Below are positions 56,704-64,000 of a stretch of DNA of 64,000 nucleotides, piece after piece. The notes beneath the pieces were generated by a model. It searched no databases. It saw only the letters and a program-made list of their open reading frames with translations, and was not told the DNA's origin. The first letter of the stretch is position 1. Every line of letters begins with the position of its first letter. Location: positions 1-64,000 of the forward strand of contig CACFEJ010000003.1 in assembly GCA_902565305.1 (NCBI GenBank), written 5' to 3'. A program made the translations under genes and the position numbers. Source of the DNA: an uncultured Prochlorococcus sp. (lineage in GTDB: Bacteria > Cyanobacteriota > Cyanobacteriia > PCC-6307 > Cyanobiaceae).

Positions 56704-56740
56704 TATTTATATTTATTTTTTTAAATTATATTCTTTTTTT

Positions 56741-57088
56741 CTATTTACTAACGGAAGAAACAATTTTTTCAAAACACTTAGGATCGTTTAAAGCTAATTG
56801 AGCAAGCATTTTTCTATTTATAATAATTTCTGAATTTTTCATCCCATTTATCAACTTGCTATAGTTTGTCCCATTAATCCTGGCAGATGCGTTAATTCTA
56901 GAAATCCAAAGTCTTCTAAAATCTCTTTTTCTTCTTCTTCTATCCCTATAAGCATTACAAAGAGCTTTCATCACTCTTTGATTTGCTGTCCTGAAAAGAT
57001 TTTTGTTGCCGCCTCTAAAACCTTTCGCAAGATTTAAGATTTTGTTTCTTCTTTTTCTGGCTATGTTGCCTCTTTTTACGCGTGCCAT
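56741..57088 (-). CDS. rplT: 50S ribosomal protein L20
   Basis: Early-assembly 23S rRNA-binding protein, 115 residues. It starts [18 protein letters not shown] and has the conserved [20 protein letters not shown] and [11 protein letters not shown]. It lies 28 bases after rpmI; infC, often the first gene of this operon in other bacteria, is absent here. The 28-base gap is too short for the long regulatory leader known from E. coli. Confidence 0.98.
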   Translation of the reverse strand: MARVKRGNIARKRRNKILNLAKGFRGGNKNLFRTANQRVMKALCNAYRDRRRRKRDFRRLWISRINASARINGTNYSKLINGMKNSEIIINRKMLAQLALNDPKCFEKIVSSVSK

Positions 57089-57116
57089 GAATATCTAATA
57101 AAAATTGTTTAAAAAT

Positions 57117-57314
57117 TTATGCGTATGGAATCATTAATCTTACATTATCAGCATCTCTTTCATCAACTACTGCTTTTGTTGATAGATGTCTTTTTAATTT
57201 TGAGCTTTTATGATCAAGTAAATGATTATGGAAAGCTCTTCTTCTCATGAATTTACCCGTCGCAGTAGCTTTAAATCTTTTGGCAGCTGATTTGCGAGTT
57301 TTTAGTTTAGACAT
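57117..57314 (-). CDS. rpmI: 50S ribosomal protein L35
   Basis: Small basic ribosomal protein, 65 residues, starting [20 protein letters not shown] and continuing with [12 protein letters not shown]. The ATG at 57314 is used; a longer reading adds three codons. It heads the rpmI-rplT-TPR-thiG string and is divergent from the SpoIID-like gene across about 90 bases. Confidence 0.97.
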
Positions 57315-57405
57315 TAAAGTCAAATGTGTTTAATTAGAATAATCTAAACCTTTCTACGCATTGGTGCAAATTAAAGTCTTTAATTGATTAAGAAAGTTCT
57401 AAATT

Positions 57406-58944
57406 ATGAAACTTAAATTTTCTTTTTTGTACTTATTTTTTGGATGTATTTCTCTCTTTTTAATAAACATTAAATTTACTTCAAATGTCAAAGGAGAAGA
57501 ATTGCAAAAGGTTGAACTCAATAATGAAATTAAAAAAGGAAAATTTTTAATTGGTTTAAAGCAATATTTAGGCGGGGAGAATGACAGTTTTTCGAAAAAA
57601 AAGAAAATCAATTTTATCACTGATAAAGGCTTTTTAAATCTGATATCGTCCAACGGTATTAAACATAAATCAAAAGAGATTAATATTAGTTGGGTGGATA
57701 TACCCATCAAAAATCCAAAAACAATCGAAAGAATTGTTTTTGGTCCTTTTGCTAGCTATGAATCAGCCAAAAAACAAGCAGAGAAACTTAAAGATAAAGG
57801 ATTTAAGACGACTGTTGCTTACCCTAAAAATTGGGAAGTATGGATTCCATTTGAAGATGATCTTCCAGAGTTTGAATTAAAAAATAAGATTTCTAGAAAA
57901 ATAAAAAATTTTCAAATTACTCCTGTTCTAAGAAGTGAATATAGTCTTATGAAACTCGAAGGACCTATATATATTTATGCTCAAGAGGATATAAGAATAA
58001 ATGGTATCAATTTTGGCAAAAATTTTTATTTATTAAAAGATTTATATGGAACTTGGACATTAGTTCAAAAAATTGAATTTGATGATTATTTAGCAGGTGT
58101 TTTGCCTTATGAGATTGGACCGAATTCTCCTTTAGAAGCACTCAAAGCTCAAGCAGTTATTGCAAGAACTTGGGGAATATTTAATTCTGATAGGTTTAAT
58201 ATGGACAAATATCATTTATGTATCACCACTCAATGTCAAGTTTATAAACCTTCTAAAATTACAAATAAAAACGTGAAAAAAGCTATAGAGGCAACTTCAA
58301 ATTTAATTCTCACTTATAGAAATCAACCAATTAATGCTTTTTACCATGGTTCTAATGGTGGCGTATCTGCTACTGCAGGCGAGTCTTGGCAAATTCAAGA
58401 TTATTCTTATTTCAATTCAATCATTGATGGTTCTAAATCATTAAATAAAATTTTTAAACTTCCAATTACAAATGAATCTGTTTTAAATAATTTTTTTGAT
58501 TTTGATAAAGAACAGTTTTATGGGAGTAATCATTCTCTTTTTCGATGGAATAAGAAAATTTCTAGTCTTGAAATTAAAGAAAAGTTAATTAAAAACAAAC
58601 TTATAAAAATTAATGACGATGTTTTGGATATAAATTCTATTGAACGTGGTTCGAGTGGAAGAGTGACAAAATTGGAAATACGAACGGACAAAGTTAATAA
58701 ATCTATTGTTCTAATTAAAGATGATATTCGACGGGTTTTAAATTTTATACCTAGTAATTTGTTTACTATTAATAAATTAAGTGATGATTTATGGCTTTTG
58801 AGAGGAGGAGGCTTCGGTCATGGTGTAGGTTTATCTCAGTCAGGAGCAATTGAAATGGCTAAATTAGGATTTTCTTATGAACAAATATTGAATCATTACT
58901 ATCAAAAAGCAAGACTGAAAAAATTTGAGATATTGTCTCAATGA
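57406..58944 (+). CDS. SpoIID/LytB-domain protein, probably exported
   Basis: A 512-residue protein with an N-terminal signal or anchor helix (about 5-24). A SPOR-like segment at about 107-150 (FGPFASYESAKKQAEKL) may bind peptidoglycan. The SpoIID domain follows: YLAGVLPYEIGPNSPLEALK, AQAVIARTWGIF, FYHGSNGGVSATAGESW and, near the end, GGGFGHGVGLSQSGAIEMA. In Bacillus SpoIID is a lytic transglycosylase; in non-sporulating cyanobacteria such proteins probably remodel or sense cell wall. The downstream gene is a family 2 glycosyltransferase 26 bases away, so the pair may be co-transcribed. Confidence 0.88.
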   Translation: MKLKFSFLYLFFGCISLFLINIKFTSNVKGEELQKVELNNEIKKGKFLIGLKQYLGGENDSFSKKKKINFITDKGFLNLISSNGIKHKSKEINISWVDIPIKNPKTIERIVFGPFASYESAKKQAEKLKDKGFKTTVAYPKNWEVWIPFEDDLPEFELKNKISRKIKNFQITPVLRSEYSLMKLEGPIYIYAQEDIRINGINFGKNFYLLKDLYGTWTLVQKIEFDDYLAGVLPYEIGPNSPLEALKAQAVIARTWGIFNSDRFNMDKYHLCITTQCQVYKPSKITNKNVKKAIEATSNLILTYRNQPINAFYHGSNGGVSATAGESWQIQDYSYFNSIIDGSKSLNKIFKLPITNESVLNNFFDFDKEQFYGSNHSLFRWNKKISSLEIKEKLIKNKLIKINDDVLDINSIERGSSGRVTKLEIRTDKVNKSIVLIKDDIRRVLNFIPSNLFTINKLSDDLWLLRGGGFGHGVGLSQSGAIEMAKLGFSYEQILNHYYQKARLKKFEILSQ

Positions 58945-58970
58945 AAATTAAGTAATTAAAATTTACTTTT

Positions 58971-60272
58971 ATGAGTAAGGGTTTTTATAAAAATAGAAGA
59001 TTGAAGTCGTTTATATTTCTTAGTGCTTGTTTTTTTATAGCTTTTATCCCTCATGCTTTCAATATCAAAAATTTCTTTTACATTATATCGACTCTTTCTT
59101 TTGTGATTGTTTTTTACGGTTCAATAGTTATTTCTAGAAATGTCAAAAGGAACAATGTTGTAAACATTTTAAGCAGAAGAATTAGTGATAAAGAGTTACC
59201 TGTGCTTGATATTTTAGTCGCAGCTAGAGATGAAGAAAATGTTATAGCAAGATTAGTTGAAAGATTATTTAGTTTAGATTATCCAACAAATAAATTAAAT
59301 GTTTACATAATCGATGATGGTAGCTCTGATAAGACGCCTTTAATTTTAGATCGATTAGCTAGACAATATGACAAGCTAAAAGTCATAAGTCGTTCTCCAA
59401 ATGCAGGAGGAGGAAAGTCAGGAGCTTTGAATTATGCCTTGAAGTTTACTCATGGTGAATGGTTGTTAGTTTTGGATGCTGATGCTGAATTAAAACAAGA
59501 TTCTTTGATAAGGTTATTTAGTTTTGTAGAAGAGGGTAATTGGTCTGCAGTTCAACTAAGAAAATCAGTAACAAATGTAAGTAAGAATTTTTTAACTTCT
59601 TGTCAGTCAATGGAAATGGCTATGGACGCAATCTTTCAATATGGAAGATTATCAGTTGCTGGAGTTTCCGAATTAAGGGGAAATGGCCAATTAATTAAGA
59701 AAGAAACATTATTGGCATGTGGTTCTTTTAATGAAGATACAGTTACAGATGATCTTGATTTGAGTTTAAGATTATTATTATCAAAATCTAGAATTGGAAT
59801 CTTGTGGGATCCTCCAGTTATGGAGGAAGCAGTTGAGAATTTAAATGCTTTATTAGCGCAAAGGCAAAGATGGGCAGAGGGGGGGTTGCAAAGATTCTTT
59901 GATTATGGAGATCAATTATTTACTAATAAAATTGATTATCTGCAAAAATTTGATTTAACTTACTTCTTCATCTTGCAATATGCATTGCCAATAATTTCTA
60001 TTTTTGATTTAATTTTCAGTATTGCTTGGTTAGATTCACCAATTTACTGGCCTATTTCATTTACAGCTTTTGTGTTATCTGGAATTGCGTTTTGGTACGG
60101 TTCCTCTTGTAAAAGCGAAGTACCAGTATTGCAAAAAAGCAATTTTTTGATGGTATTTGTCTCGGTTTTTTATTTATCACATTGGTTTTTAGTAATCCCT
60201 TGGGTAACAATAAAGATGTCTATTTTTCCCAAAAAGATACTTTGGCGAAAAACTATTCACACTGGAGTTTAA
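58971..60272 (+). CDS. Processive family 2 glycosyltransferase, membrane bound
   Basis: A 433-residue GT2 enzyme of the cellulose synthase/hyaluronan synthase/PgaC type. Two N-terminal helices (about 13-30 and 33-52) precede the GT-A domain with VYIIDDGSSDKTP, VLDADAEL, TDDLDLSLRL and the acceptor motif QRQRW; three C-terminal helices follow. The substrate is unknown; an N-acetylglucosamine or glucose polymer for the cell surface is likely. It lies 26 bases after the SpoIID-like gene. Its stop is 1 base from the convergent dnaX stop, with no room for a terminator. Confidence 0.87.
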   Translation: MSKGFYKNRRLKSFIFLSACFFIAFIPHAFNIKNFFYIISTLSFVIVFYGSIVISRNVKRNNVVNILSRRISDKELPVLDILVAARDEENVIARLVERLFSLDYPTNKLNVYIIDDGSSDKTPLILDRLARQYDKLKVISRSPNAGGGKSGALNYALKFTHGEWLLVLDADAELKQDSLIRLFSFVEEGNWSAVQLRKSVTNVSKNFLTSCQSMEMAMDAIFQYGRLSVAGVSELRGNGQLIKKETLLACGSFNEDTVTDDLDLSLRLLLSKSRIGILWDPPVMEEAVENLNALLAQRQRWAEGGLQRFFDYGDQLFTNKIDYLQKFDLTYFFILQYALPIISIFDLIFSIAWLDSPIYWPISFTAFVLSGIAFWYGSSCKSEVPVLQKSNFLMVFVSVFYLSHWFLVIPWVTIKMSIFPKKILWRKTIHTGV

Positions 60273-60273
60273 T

Positions 60274-62037
60274 TTATTCATCAAGTTCTATAATTTCTCC
60301 ATTAAAAAAATTTGCTAAGTTTTTTGAGCTATCATCATAAGTTTCCTCTTTAGATATTTTTGGTGATGAATTAGTTTTTGGTTCTATTTTTTTCAATGGT
60401 CGAAAATTATTGACTTCATTTTGGGTCATTTCTGGAGTATTTGTTAGGTTACTTTTATTTAAATTTTTGGTTGAGAAATTAAGTATTATTTGATCTCCAA
60501 ATATCTTTTTTACAGTATTTTCAATTATAACTTTTCTACTTTTAATCATATTTTCCCAGTTTGGAGATAATGCAATTGTTATTTTCTCCGAATCAAAACT
60601 TTCAAGTTCGGCTTGTTGTGAAAGTAACATTCTTGTTGATGGTAACTCTACTTTAGAAAGAATTAATTCCCATTTATCTTTTAAATTTTGTGATCCAGGA
60701 TTATTTTGGTTATTGTCAGAAATATTTTCAATACTTTCTTTTTTAGGAACTGCGAATTTTTCGAATTTTTCGTCTTTCTTTTCGATCAATTCATCGCGAG
60801 CTATCTTCTTTTTGATACTTGGTTTTTCACTTTCATTAGAAATGTTTTCTTTATTAAAAATTGCAATGTTTTTTCTACTTTCATGATTCTCCTCTGTCGT
60901 ATTATTTTTACTTTCTTGCTTATTTTTAAAACTATTTATCTCTTGATTACTTAGAAGCCCAGTTAAATGTATTTCAAACCAAAGCCTTGGATTATCACTA
61001 GATTTGATTTGATATTCAATATTTCTCAGATTATTATGCCAATTAATTATTGTTGATTTATTTATTGTTTTTGAGATTTTATCCAATTCATCTTGAAATT
61101 CATCAGACGTATAATAGAGATCTGAATATTTATTATTTGTAGTGTGTAATAGTAAATCTCTTGTTATATTTAATAATCCGATAATTATTTGAAGAGGTTC
61201 GTTTCCTGCATCATATAGTTGGTTGCAGGTGATAATTAATGACTCTGGATTATTCTCAACTAATGATTTAATCAGATTTGTTAATTCACTTTCAGATACT
61301 TCTCCTAGGAGGTTTTGGATATTATTAATTGTTATTCCTTCTGGTAAAAGATTCAATTGTTCAAGGAGGCTTTGTGCATCTCTCATCCCTCCATTAGATC
61401 TTTTTGCAATCATTTTTAAGGCCTGCTCTTCATATTCAATGGATTCTTTTTCGGCGATTTCTGATAAATGTTGAAAAATATCACTTGGGCTTATTCTTCT
61501 AAAATCAAACTTTTGGCATCTACTTTTTATTGTATTTAATACTCTCTCAGGATTTGTTGTCGCCAGGATAAATACAACTCTTGAGGGCGGTTCTTCAATA
61601 GTTTTGAGTAAAGCATTTGAAGCTGCCGTTGAAAGCATATGACATTCATCAATAACATATACTTTCCATCTCGCTTGAGTAGGTGCAAATCTCGCTCTTT
61701 CTATAATTTCTCTTATATTTTCTACTCCTGTATTTGATGCTGCATCTATCTCGATAATATCTAAAGCGCTCCCATCTGTAATTTGTCTACATAAGTCACA
61801 TTTACAACAAGGAGTTATCGTAGGTTGGTCGAATGCCTGGCAATTTAGAGATTTTGCAAATATTCTTGCACTTGATGTTTTTCCAGTCCCTCTTGGACCA
61901 TTAAAAAGATATGCAGGAGCAATTTTTTTTGTTAATAGTGCTTGTTTGAGTGTAATGGATATAAATTTTTGTCCAACCAGTTCGTCTAAGTGGTTTGGTC
62001 TATATTTTTGATGAAAAGGCTTATGTATATTTGGCAT
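60274..62037 (-). CDS. dnaX: DNA polymerase III subunit gamma/tau
   Basis: Clamp-loader ATPase of 587 residues. The N-terminus has the Walker A GPRGTGKT at 47-54, zinc cysteines in CCKCDLC (77-83), DECHMLSTAASNALLKTIEEPP and the SRC sensor loop in IKSRCQKFDFR. From about residue 360 a low-complexity Lys/Glu/Asn-rich linker leads to a C-terminal domain (KWELILSKVELPSTRMLL). No intein is present. No strong slippery site lies at the domain border, so a short gamma form is not predicted. It lies 58 bases after clpX. Confidence 0.97.
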   Translation of the reverse strand: MPNIHKPFHQKYRPNHLDELVGQKFISITLKQALLTKKIAPAYLFNGPRGTGKTSSARIFAKSLNCQAFDQPTITPCCKCDLCRQITDGSALDIIEIDAASNTGVENIREIIERARFAPTQARWKVYVIDECHMLSTAASNALLKTIEEPPSRVVFILATTNPERVLNTIKSRCQKFDFRRISPSDIFQHLSEIAEKESIEYEEQALKMIAKRSNGGMRDAQSLLEQLNLLPEGITINNIQNLLGEVSESELTNLIKSLVENNPESLIITCNQLYDAGNEPLQIIIGLLNITRDLLLHTTNNKYSDLYYTSDEFQDELDKISKTINKSTIINWHNNLRNIEYQIKSSDNPRLWFEIHLTGLLSNQEINSFKNKQESKNNTTEENHESRKNIAIFNKENISNESEKPSIKKKIARDELIEKKDEKFEKFAVPKKESIENISDNNQNNPGSQNLKDKWELILSKVELPSTRMLLSQQAELESFDSEKITIALSPNWENMIKSRKVIIENTVKKIFGDQIILNFSTKNLNKSNLTNTPEMTQNEVNNFRPLKKIEPKTNSSPKISKEETYDDSSKNLANFFNGEIIELDE

Positions 62038-62095
62038 TTATTTTTCATTAAATTAGAAAAATTCGGGATTCAATTAAAAAAATTAAACTCTAATT

Positions 62096-63463
62096 TTATG
62101 CAGACTCTTTAATGATTCTTTTTGATCCTGAAGGTAGTTTAACAATTTTAGATGAGAACAAATTATCTACCATTTTTTTCGTAATTGTGAATTCTTTTAC
62201 ATTTTCTTCAGAAGGCAAAGTGTACATTATGTCTAGCATTAGCTCTTCAATTATTGATCTTAATGCTCTTGCACCTGTTTTTCTTTTATATGCTTCATTT
62301 GCTATCGCTTCAACAGAATCAGGCTCAAATGATAATTCAACATTATCCATACTTAGCAAAGTTTTGAATTGCTTTACTAATGCATCTCTTGGTTGAGTCA
62401 AAATAGATTCTAAAGTTTCTTTAGTAAGACGATCTAATACAGCACAAACCGGAATTCTTCCAATAAATTCTGGAATTAGGCCATATTTCACTAAGTCATC
62501 TAATTCTAAATTTTTCAAGGAATCTCTTGGGTCTACTATTTTTTTTGTATCAACTTTGTTTTGATCTGAATTGGTGGTAAATCCTATAGAGTGTTTACCC
62601 ATGCGCTTTTGAACGATATCCTCTAAACCTATAAAAGCTCCCCCGCAAATAAATAATATCTGACTTGTATCAATTTGGATGCAGTCATGATAAGGATGTT
62701 TTCTTCCCCCTTGTGGTGGCACATTGGCAATTGTTCCTTCAAGCATTTTTAATAATGCTTGCTGTACTCCTTCACCAGAGACATCTCTAGTAATTGAAGG
62801 ATTTTCGCTTTTTCTTGCAATTTTATCTATTTCATCAATATAAATTATTCCTTTTTGAGCTAGTTCTACATTCATGTCTGATTTCTGTAGAAGTCTTAGA
62901 AGTATGTTTTCAACATCCTCCCCAACATATCCAGCTTCTGTCAAAGTCGTTGCATCAGCCACTGCAAAAGGAACATCCAGAAACTCTGCTAAAGTTTGCG
63001 CCAATAATGTTTTTCCACTTCCAGTAGGGCCGATGAGTAAAATGTTTGATTTTTGTAATTTAGTTGCTTGTGAATCTGTTGCATTGTTATTTTTACTATC
63101 TTCTTTAACTTTCCAAGCTAATCGCTTATAGTGATTGTATACGGCTACTGATAATATTTTTTTTGCAGATTCTTGTCCAACAACTTGATTATCTAGAAAA
63201 CTTTTAATTTCTAATGGCTTAGGAATTGAGGTTAATTCTAAAGGAACAGATTTTTTTGGATTATCAGTTGGTAATTTCTTTTTTACTTGCGGAGAGTTGT
63301 TTGTGTTCGCTTGATTATCAAGTAGTTCTTCATCGAGAATTTCATTACAAAGATCTATGCACTCATCACAGATATAAACCCCAGGACCAGCTATAAGCTT
63401 TCTTACTTGGTCTTGTGATTTACCGCAAAATGAACATTTAAGATGGGCGTCGAATTTAGCCAT
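62096..63463 (-). CDS. clpX: ATP-dependent Clp protease ATP-binding subunit ClpX
   Basis: AAA+ unfoldase feeding substrates to ClpP. It is 455 residues. The N-terminal zinc-binding domain has C10, C13, C32 and C35. The Walker A GPTGSGKT is at 145-152, the DEIDKIARK Walker B follows, and the pore and sensor regions look normal. An Asn/Ser-rich linker of about 30 residues separates the domains, and a short insertion sits before the Walker A. The ATG is within a potential long RNA stem formed with the upstream spacer. It lies 106 bases downstream of clpP, so the two probably share a transcript. Confidence 0.98.
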   Translation of the reverse strand: MAKFDAHLKCSFCGKSQDQVRKLIAGPGVYICDECIDLCNEILDEELLDNQANTNNSPQVKKKLPTDNPKKSVPLELTSIPKPLEIKSFLDNQVVGQESAKKILSVAVYNHYKRLAWKVKEDSKNNNATDSQATKLQKSNILLIGPTGSGKTLLAQTLAEFLDVPFAVADATTLTEAGYVGEDVENILLRLLQKSDMNVELAQKGIIYIDEIDKIARKSENPSITRDVSGEGVQQALLKMLEGTIANVPPQGGRKHPYHDCIQIDTSQILFICGGAFIGLEDIVQKRMGKHSIGFTTNSDQNKVDTKKIVDPRDSLKNLELDDLVKYGLIPEFIGRIPVCAVLDRLTKETLESILTQPRDALVKQFKTLLSMDNVELSFEPDSVEAIANEAYKRKTGARALRSIIEELMLDIMYTLPSEENVKEFTITKKMVDNLFSSKIVKLPSGSKRIIKESA

Positions 63464-63534
63464 CGATTATAAGTTTTTAAAAGTGAAAGGTGTTAAATAT
63501 TCCCTATTCACTAGGATTGCTTATAAATATCGAT
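63462..63534 (-). promoter_or_regulatory. Potential RNA structure sequestering the clpX start codon
   Basis: On the plus strand ATCGATTATAAG (63462-63473) is inversely repeated as CTTATA AAT ATCGAT (63520-63534), 12 pairs with one 3-base bulge. Inside, AGTGAA (63482-63487) pairs with TTCACT (63507-63512). In the clpX mRNA the proximal strand contains the first two bases of the ATG, so the stem would cover the initiation region. An early-transcribed strand pairing with the start codon is the layout of translational control or a thermosensor. Function is inferred. Confidence 0.5.
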
Positions 63535-63569
63535 TCGTCATCATATTCTTAAAAAATCAGTATTCCTTG

Positions 63570-64000
63570 TCACTTTTTGATAACTTTATCGATTAATCCA
63601 TATTCGACTGCTTCTGAGGGAGATAAAAAGTAATCTCTTTCTGTATCTTCATTAATTTTTTCTAAAGGTTGACCAGTATGTTCTGCCAAAAGCGAATTTA
63701 ATGTTTTCTTGAGAAAAAGTATTTCTTTAGCTTGTATTTCAATCTCTACTGCTTGACCTTGTGCACCTCCCAGAGGTTGATGAATCATAATCCTAGAATT
63801 AGGTAAGGCCAATCTTTTCCCCTTTGCTCCTCCAGAAAGTAGAAATGCCCCCATACTTGCTGCGACTCCAAAGCATATTGTCACTACATCAGGTGATATT
63901 TGTTGCATAGTATCGTAAATGGCCATTCCTGCAGTTACTGAGCCTCCAGGAGAATTAATATAAATTTGTATGTCTTTTTCTGGATCTTCCGCTTCAAGAA
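63570..64000 (-). CDS. clpP: ATP-dependent Clp protease proteolytic subunit, N-terminus cut by window edge
   Basis: Serine protease subunit of Clp. The window holds the C-terminal 142 codons plus stop; the frame continues to the window end. The catalytic serine lies in [10 protein letters not shown], the histidine in [11 protein letters not shown] and the aspartate in TERDYFLS, so the triad is intact and this is an active ClpP rather than a ClpR. Upstream residues [13 protein letters not shown] match the family. It lies before clpX in the same direction. Which of the several cyanobacterial ClpP paralogues it is follows from the clpX pairing, but no number is assigned. Confidence 0.95.
   Translation of the reverse strand, partial: LEAEDPEKDIQIYINSPGGSVTAGMAIYDTMQQISPDVVTICFGVAASMGAFLLSGGAKGKRLALPNSRIMIHQPLGGAQGQAVEIEIQAKEILFLKKTLNSLLAEHTGQPLEKINEDTERDYFLSPSEAVEYGLIDKVIKK

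Noticed and set aside
61910-61940. Run of eight A residues in dnaX mRNA as possible frameshift site
   Set aside because: It is at codons ~37-39, far before the domain border where a gamma/tau frameshift would be useful; probably ordinary lysine codons.
62050-62096. 8-bp inverted repeat AAATTAGA/TCTAATTT between clpX and dnaX
   Set aside because: The arms are 31 bases apart and A/T-rich, with no T run or nested pairing; not distinguishable from chance.

Overview
The window reads as a streamlined, AT-rich genome of a marine picocyanobacterium. The best match is a high-light-adapted Prochlorococcus: most gaps are only tens of bases, AT-rich codons are used throughout, and the set of cyanobacterial genes fits (acyl-lipid desaturase, SqdB/SqdX sulfolipid enzymes, cyanobacterial chorismate lyase, phytol-kinase-like protein, DUF3134 protein, group 2 sigma factor, AcnB-type aconitase). 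The organism call rests on recognising proteins and gene order; no search was run. I see no insertion sequence, prophage, CRISPR array, toxin-antitoxin or defence locus. No gap between genes exceeds 300 bases.

Layout. 1-8.3 kb: 3' part of uvrA, a sucrose-phosphate-synthase-like glycosyltransferase, mraY, small hypothetical genes, argG, rpsF and aroE. 8.4-19.1 kb: dnaK, a ThiO/DadA-like FAD oxidase, purU, a ClC antiporter behind acnB, DAHP synthase, a phytol-kinase-like protein and a sigma factor. 19.3-34.3 kb: an MFS-ppk pair, cobA, then a long minus-strand run, mazG-speE-speB-gcvT-aspS-pyrG-queE-queC-pabB-pabC in transcription order. It covers polyamine, glycine, CTP, 7-deazaguanine and folate metabolism. 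34.4-41.6 kb: tRNA-Val, an IscA/HesB-like protein, valS, a VTT/DedA-type membrane protein, an unlisted-length 50-codon ORF, an ATP-dependent DNA ligase, an NTF2-like small protein, a SprT-like metalloprotease and a hypothetical protein. 41.5-47 kb: desC-rplI-dnaB-mnmG-chorismate lyase, all minus strand. 47-52.8 kb: a hypothetical protein, a methionine-gamma-lyase-family protein, gcvH, gcvP and a small hypothetical. 52.8-57.3 kb: sqdB-sqdX and rpmI-rplT-TPR protein-thiG. 57.4-64 kb: a SpoIID-like protein, a processive family 2 glycosyltransferase, dnaX, clpX and the 3' part of clpP.

Functional links. All three dedicated subunits of glycine cleavage (T, H, P) are here, split between two loci. 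PabB and PabC together make p-aminobenzoate. QueE and QueC are two steps of preQ0 synthesis. SpeB and SpeE make putrescine and spermidine. SqdB and SqdX make sulfolipid. ThiG needs dehydroglycine, which the FAD oxidase at 10.3 kb could supply.

Most of the window is ordinary core genome and I found no clear new multi-gene system. The observations most worth a second look are a long potential RNA stem that buries the clpX start codon, the 50-codon ORF between the VTT protein and the ligase, the ligase/SprT neighbourhood, the translationally coupled MFS-ppk pair, the unknown gene in front of the methionine-gamma-lyase-like/gcvH/gcvP cluster, and a 15-nt identical sequence spanning the starts of valS and gcvP.
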